Positions 62,534 to 64,000 of a stretch of DNA of 64,000 bases are shown in pieces. Source of the DNA: CALUXS01 sp964547945 (GTDB lineage: Bacteria > Bacillota_I > Bacilli_A > Acholeplasmatales > Anaeroplasmataceae); contig CAZJPL010000001.1 of NCBI GenBank assembly GCA_964547945.1, forward strand, positions 7,151 to 71,150, in the 5' to 3' direction. Position 1 is the stretch's first letter. Each line of letters starts with the position of its first letter. Below the pieces are notes generated by a model. That model made no database searches and had not been told where the DNA came from. It was given only the letters and a program-made list of their open reading frames with translations. The translations under genes and the position numbers were made by a program.

Positions 62534-62746
62534 TATATAAATGGTACTATAAATTTTAAGTAGTACTTAGGGGTTTCAAGCTATAAACGAAATGTGCTAT
62601 TTCTATAAACCATAATGTGCTAGTGCTTTAAAATTTATGTACTATAACTTATAAAAACTGGGTAGTAAGATTTGAAAATTCTTACTACCCTTTTTGTGAA
62701 AATAAGTTTACAAATTATTGACTATGAATTTTATATTATTTTACTT
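62534..62746. other. dnaN-transposase intergenic stretch with imperfect inverted repeat
   Basis: TACTATAAATTTTAAG (from 62552) and CTTTAAAATTTATGTACTATA (from 62628) are near-inverted arms about 100 bp apart. Between them AATGTGCT occurs twice. GGGGTTTCAAGC near 62570 could be one end of the ISL3-type element, but the other end is not in the window. The terminator at 62660-62695 follows. Confidence 0.45.
62660..62695. terminator. Terminator between dnaN and the converging transposase gene
   Basis: An 11-bp perfect stem (GGGTAGTAAGA / TCTTACTACCC) is followed by TTTTT on the plus strand, and by AGTTTTTAT on the minus strand, so it may act in both directions. Confidence 0.85.
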
Positions 62747-63958
62747 TTAGTTATCACTAGTTTTATCTTTTTTTATTTCATTTTTTCTTTGATATAAGAT
62801 ACTAGCATTGTCATTTATAGCGAACATTATTCTATTTCTTGTTCTTCTAAAATTTGTAGAACCATAACTGTTTCTAAGAATTGTTTTAATGTCTCTATTT
62901 ACTCTTTCAATAGGTCCATTAGATATTCTATAACCATTAAGTCTATCGAAAGAATTAATTATTTCTTGATACCAGTTTTTAAGTAATTTCCAAAATGGAA
63001 CATATTCAGGGATATTAGAACTTTGAAACTTTAGAATTAATTCATCTAACCATTCTTTAGCTTGACTAGCAGTGGCAGTAAAATTAAATATTCTATAGGC
63101 TTCTTTCAATTCATAAGCTAGTTTTAATTCATCAGATATACCTAACATATAATCTATTATTTGTCGTGGTCTCATATATTGACCAGTTTTACGAATGTAT
63201 ATTTGCTTATAGTTAAGTTTATCTAAATCTAGCATTAATAACTTCCAAAAGTTTTTAAAAAACCAATAGTGGCTATCATTTACTTTCTTGAGATGTATAT
63301 ACTTGTTCATTATACGTATTCTAATGCGTCTAAACAGTTCATTTAAGTTCTTTACGACATGGAAACTATCAGCTACAATTTTAGCCTTAGGAAAGAATTT
63401 TTTGGCTATTTGACGATAATTTTCATATAAGTCGATAGAAATATATTTAACGCCTTCTCTTTCATTTAAAGGTATATTTCTAAAGTAATTACTTACATCC
63501 TCAACATGTCTAGAATCTAAGATATCTAATATCATTTTCATTTGTGGTGAATATATTACAAAACAGTAACTATATTTACTTAATTTTCTAGAATAAACTT
63601 CATCAAGACATATTACCTGAGTTAATTTATTTCTACTAATATCTACTTTTTGATCAAATAGATTCATTACATAGGTAGTAGAAACATGATACTTTTTAGC
63701 TACTTCAGTATAAGTAGCAGTTTTATGTTTAAACTCCTGTATAATTTTAATTTCTTTTTGAATAGAAGTAGATTTATTTTTGAAATTAAATGGATTAATT
63801 TCTTGAAAATAAGAACTATCTTCGCATTCCAAACAGTTATACACTCTACAATGAAAGTAAATTGTAATATTATCTTCCAATGCAGAAGCATACTTAATAG
63901 TATATTTACGTGTGCCTCTATTGATAACATTCAAGCTACCACATTTAGGGCATTTCAT
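62747..63958 (-). CDS. ISL3-family transposase
   Basis: A 403-residue full-length protein. The N-terminal zinc-ribbon-like CPKCGSLNVINRG...CLECE is followed by a helix-turn-helix (TYTEVAKKYHVSTTYVMNLF) and the DDE_Tnp_ISL3 core with acidic residues in ICLDEVYSR, YISIDLYENY and VADSFHVVKNLNELF; ISNGPIERVNRDIK is typical of the family's C-terminal part. No disruption is seen. It is transcribed head-on to the fork leaving the origin, which suggests insertion beside dnaN. The element's far end lies beyond the window. Confidence 0.9.
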   Translation of the reverse strand: MKCPKCGSLNVINRGTRKYTIKYASALEDNITIYFHCRVYNCLECEDSSYFQEINPFNFKNKSTSIQKEIKIIQEFKHKTATYTEVAKKYHVSTTYVMNLFDQKVDISRNKLTQVICLDEVYSRKLSKYSYCFVIYSPQMKMILDILDSRHVEDVSNYFRNIPLNEREGVKYISIDLYENYRQIAKKFFPKAKIVADSFHVVKNLNELFRRIRIRIMNKYIHLKKVNDSHYWFFKNFWKLLMLDLDKLNYKQIYIRKTGQYMRPRQIIDYMLGISDELKLAYELKEAYRIFNFTATASQAKEWLDELILKFQSSNIPEYVPFWKLLKNWYQEIINSFDRLNGYRISNGPIERVNRDIKTILRNSYGSTNFRRTRNRIMFAINDNASILYQRKNEIKKDKTSDN

Positions 63959-64000
63959 ATTATCATCTTTATTTAGATAAAGATGTATGATATGATTATT

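Noticed and set aside
63700..63930. Minus-strand frame of 76 codons within the transposase N-terminus
   Set aside because: Out-of-frame shadow of the ISL3-type transposase.
1..64000. Mycoplasma-type code (UGA as Trp)
   Set aside because: Long genes are complete with TGG as Trp, and TGA is used as a true stop (pth, abiEi); standard code fits.

Overview
The window comes from an AT-rich, low-GC Gram-positive chromosome that uses the standard genetic code: pth and several other genes end at TGA, and Trp is encoded by TGG. Gene order around the origin (rpmH-rnpA-yidC-jag on one side, dnaA-dnaN on the other), an RNA polymerase delta subunit (rpoE), trmFO-xerC, rnmV-ksgA and a T-box on asnS all point to the Bacilli/Mollicutes-like branch of Firmicutes. 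A small-genome, fermentative, gut-type lineage such as RF39 or Erysipelotrichia-like bacteria is my inference; the species is not identified.

Layout. The replication origin lies at about 59.5-61.4 kb. It has two DnaA-box clusters flanking dnaA and a very AT-rich, AAT/TAA-trinucleotide-rich tract before dnaN. Almost every gene to its left is on the minus strand, co-directional with the leftward fork. The plus-strand exceptions left of the origin are an ABC binding-protein/permease pair (1.4-3.2 kb), an AbiE-type toxin-antitoxin pair (48.6-50.1 kb) and a PduL-type phosphotransacylase (50.2-50.7 kb).

1-5 kb: a surface Ig-like protein, the orphan ABC pair, a frameshifted AlbA_2-type regulator and tRNA-Gln. 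5-18.7 kb: a region dominated by nucleic-acid degradation. It holds two DHH phosphoesterases, a membrane-anchored ComEC-like metallo-beta-lactamase protein, an endonuclease I-type lipoprotein, a large OB/Ig-like lipoprotein, a staphylococcal-nuclease-type lipoprotein, and a complete ABC importer (binding protein, two permeases, ATPase). I read this as an extracellular nucleic-acid scavenging system, although the importer's components look 'sugar-type'. 18.8-27.8 kb: asnS with a T-box, a heterodimeric ABC exporter, uppP, cls and a lipoprotein. 27.8-29.2 kb: a complete ISAs1-family element with 9-bp target duplications, inserted directly behind xerC. 29.2-37.3 kb: xerC, trmFO, ung, membrane and AAA proteins, and a pyruvate formate-lyase split into a catalytic body and a separate 76-aa glycyl-radical protein. 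37.3-48.4 kb: purA, an FAD protein, mfd, pth, prs, a ksgA-ispE fusion, rnmV and an HD phosphohydrolase. 50.8-57.3 kb: a two-component system, rpoE, recR, ybaB, dnaX and a permuted-papain-like protein. 57.3-62.5 kb: the origin region. 62.7-64 kb: an ISL3-family transposase whose element continues past the window.

Physiology implied: the split PFL (acetyl-CoA plus formate) and PduL (acetyl-CoA to acetyl phosphate) fit mixed-acid fermentation. IspE implies the MEP isoprenoid route and UppP implies undecaprenyl recycling. The nuclease cluster, Prs and PurA suggest a mixture of nucleotide salvage and interconversion.
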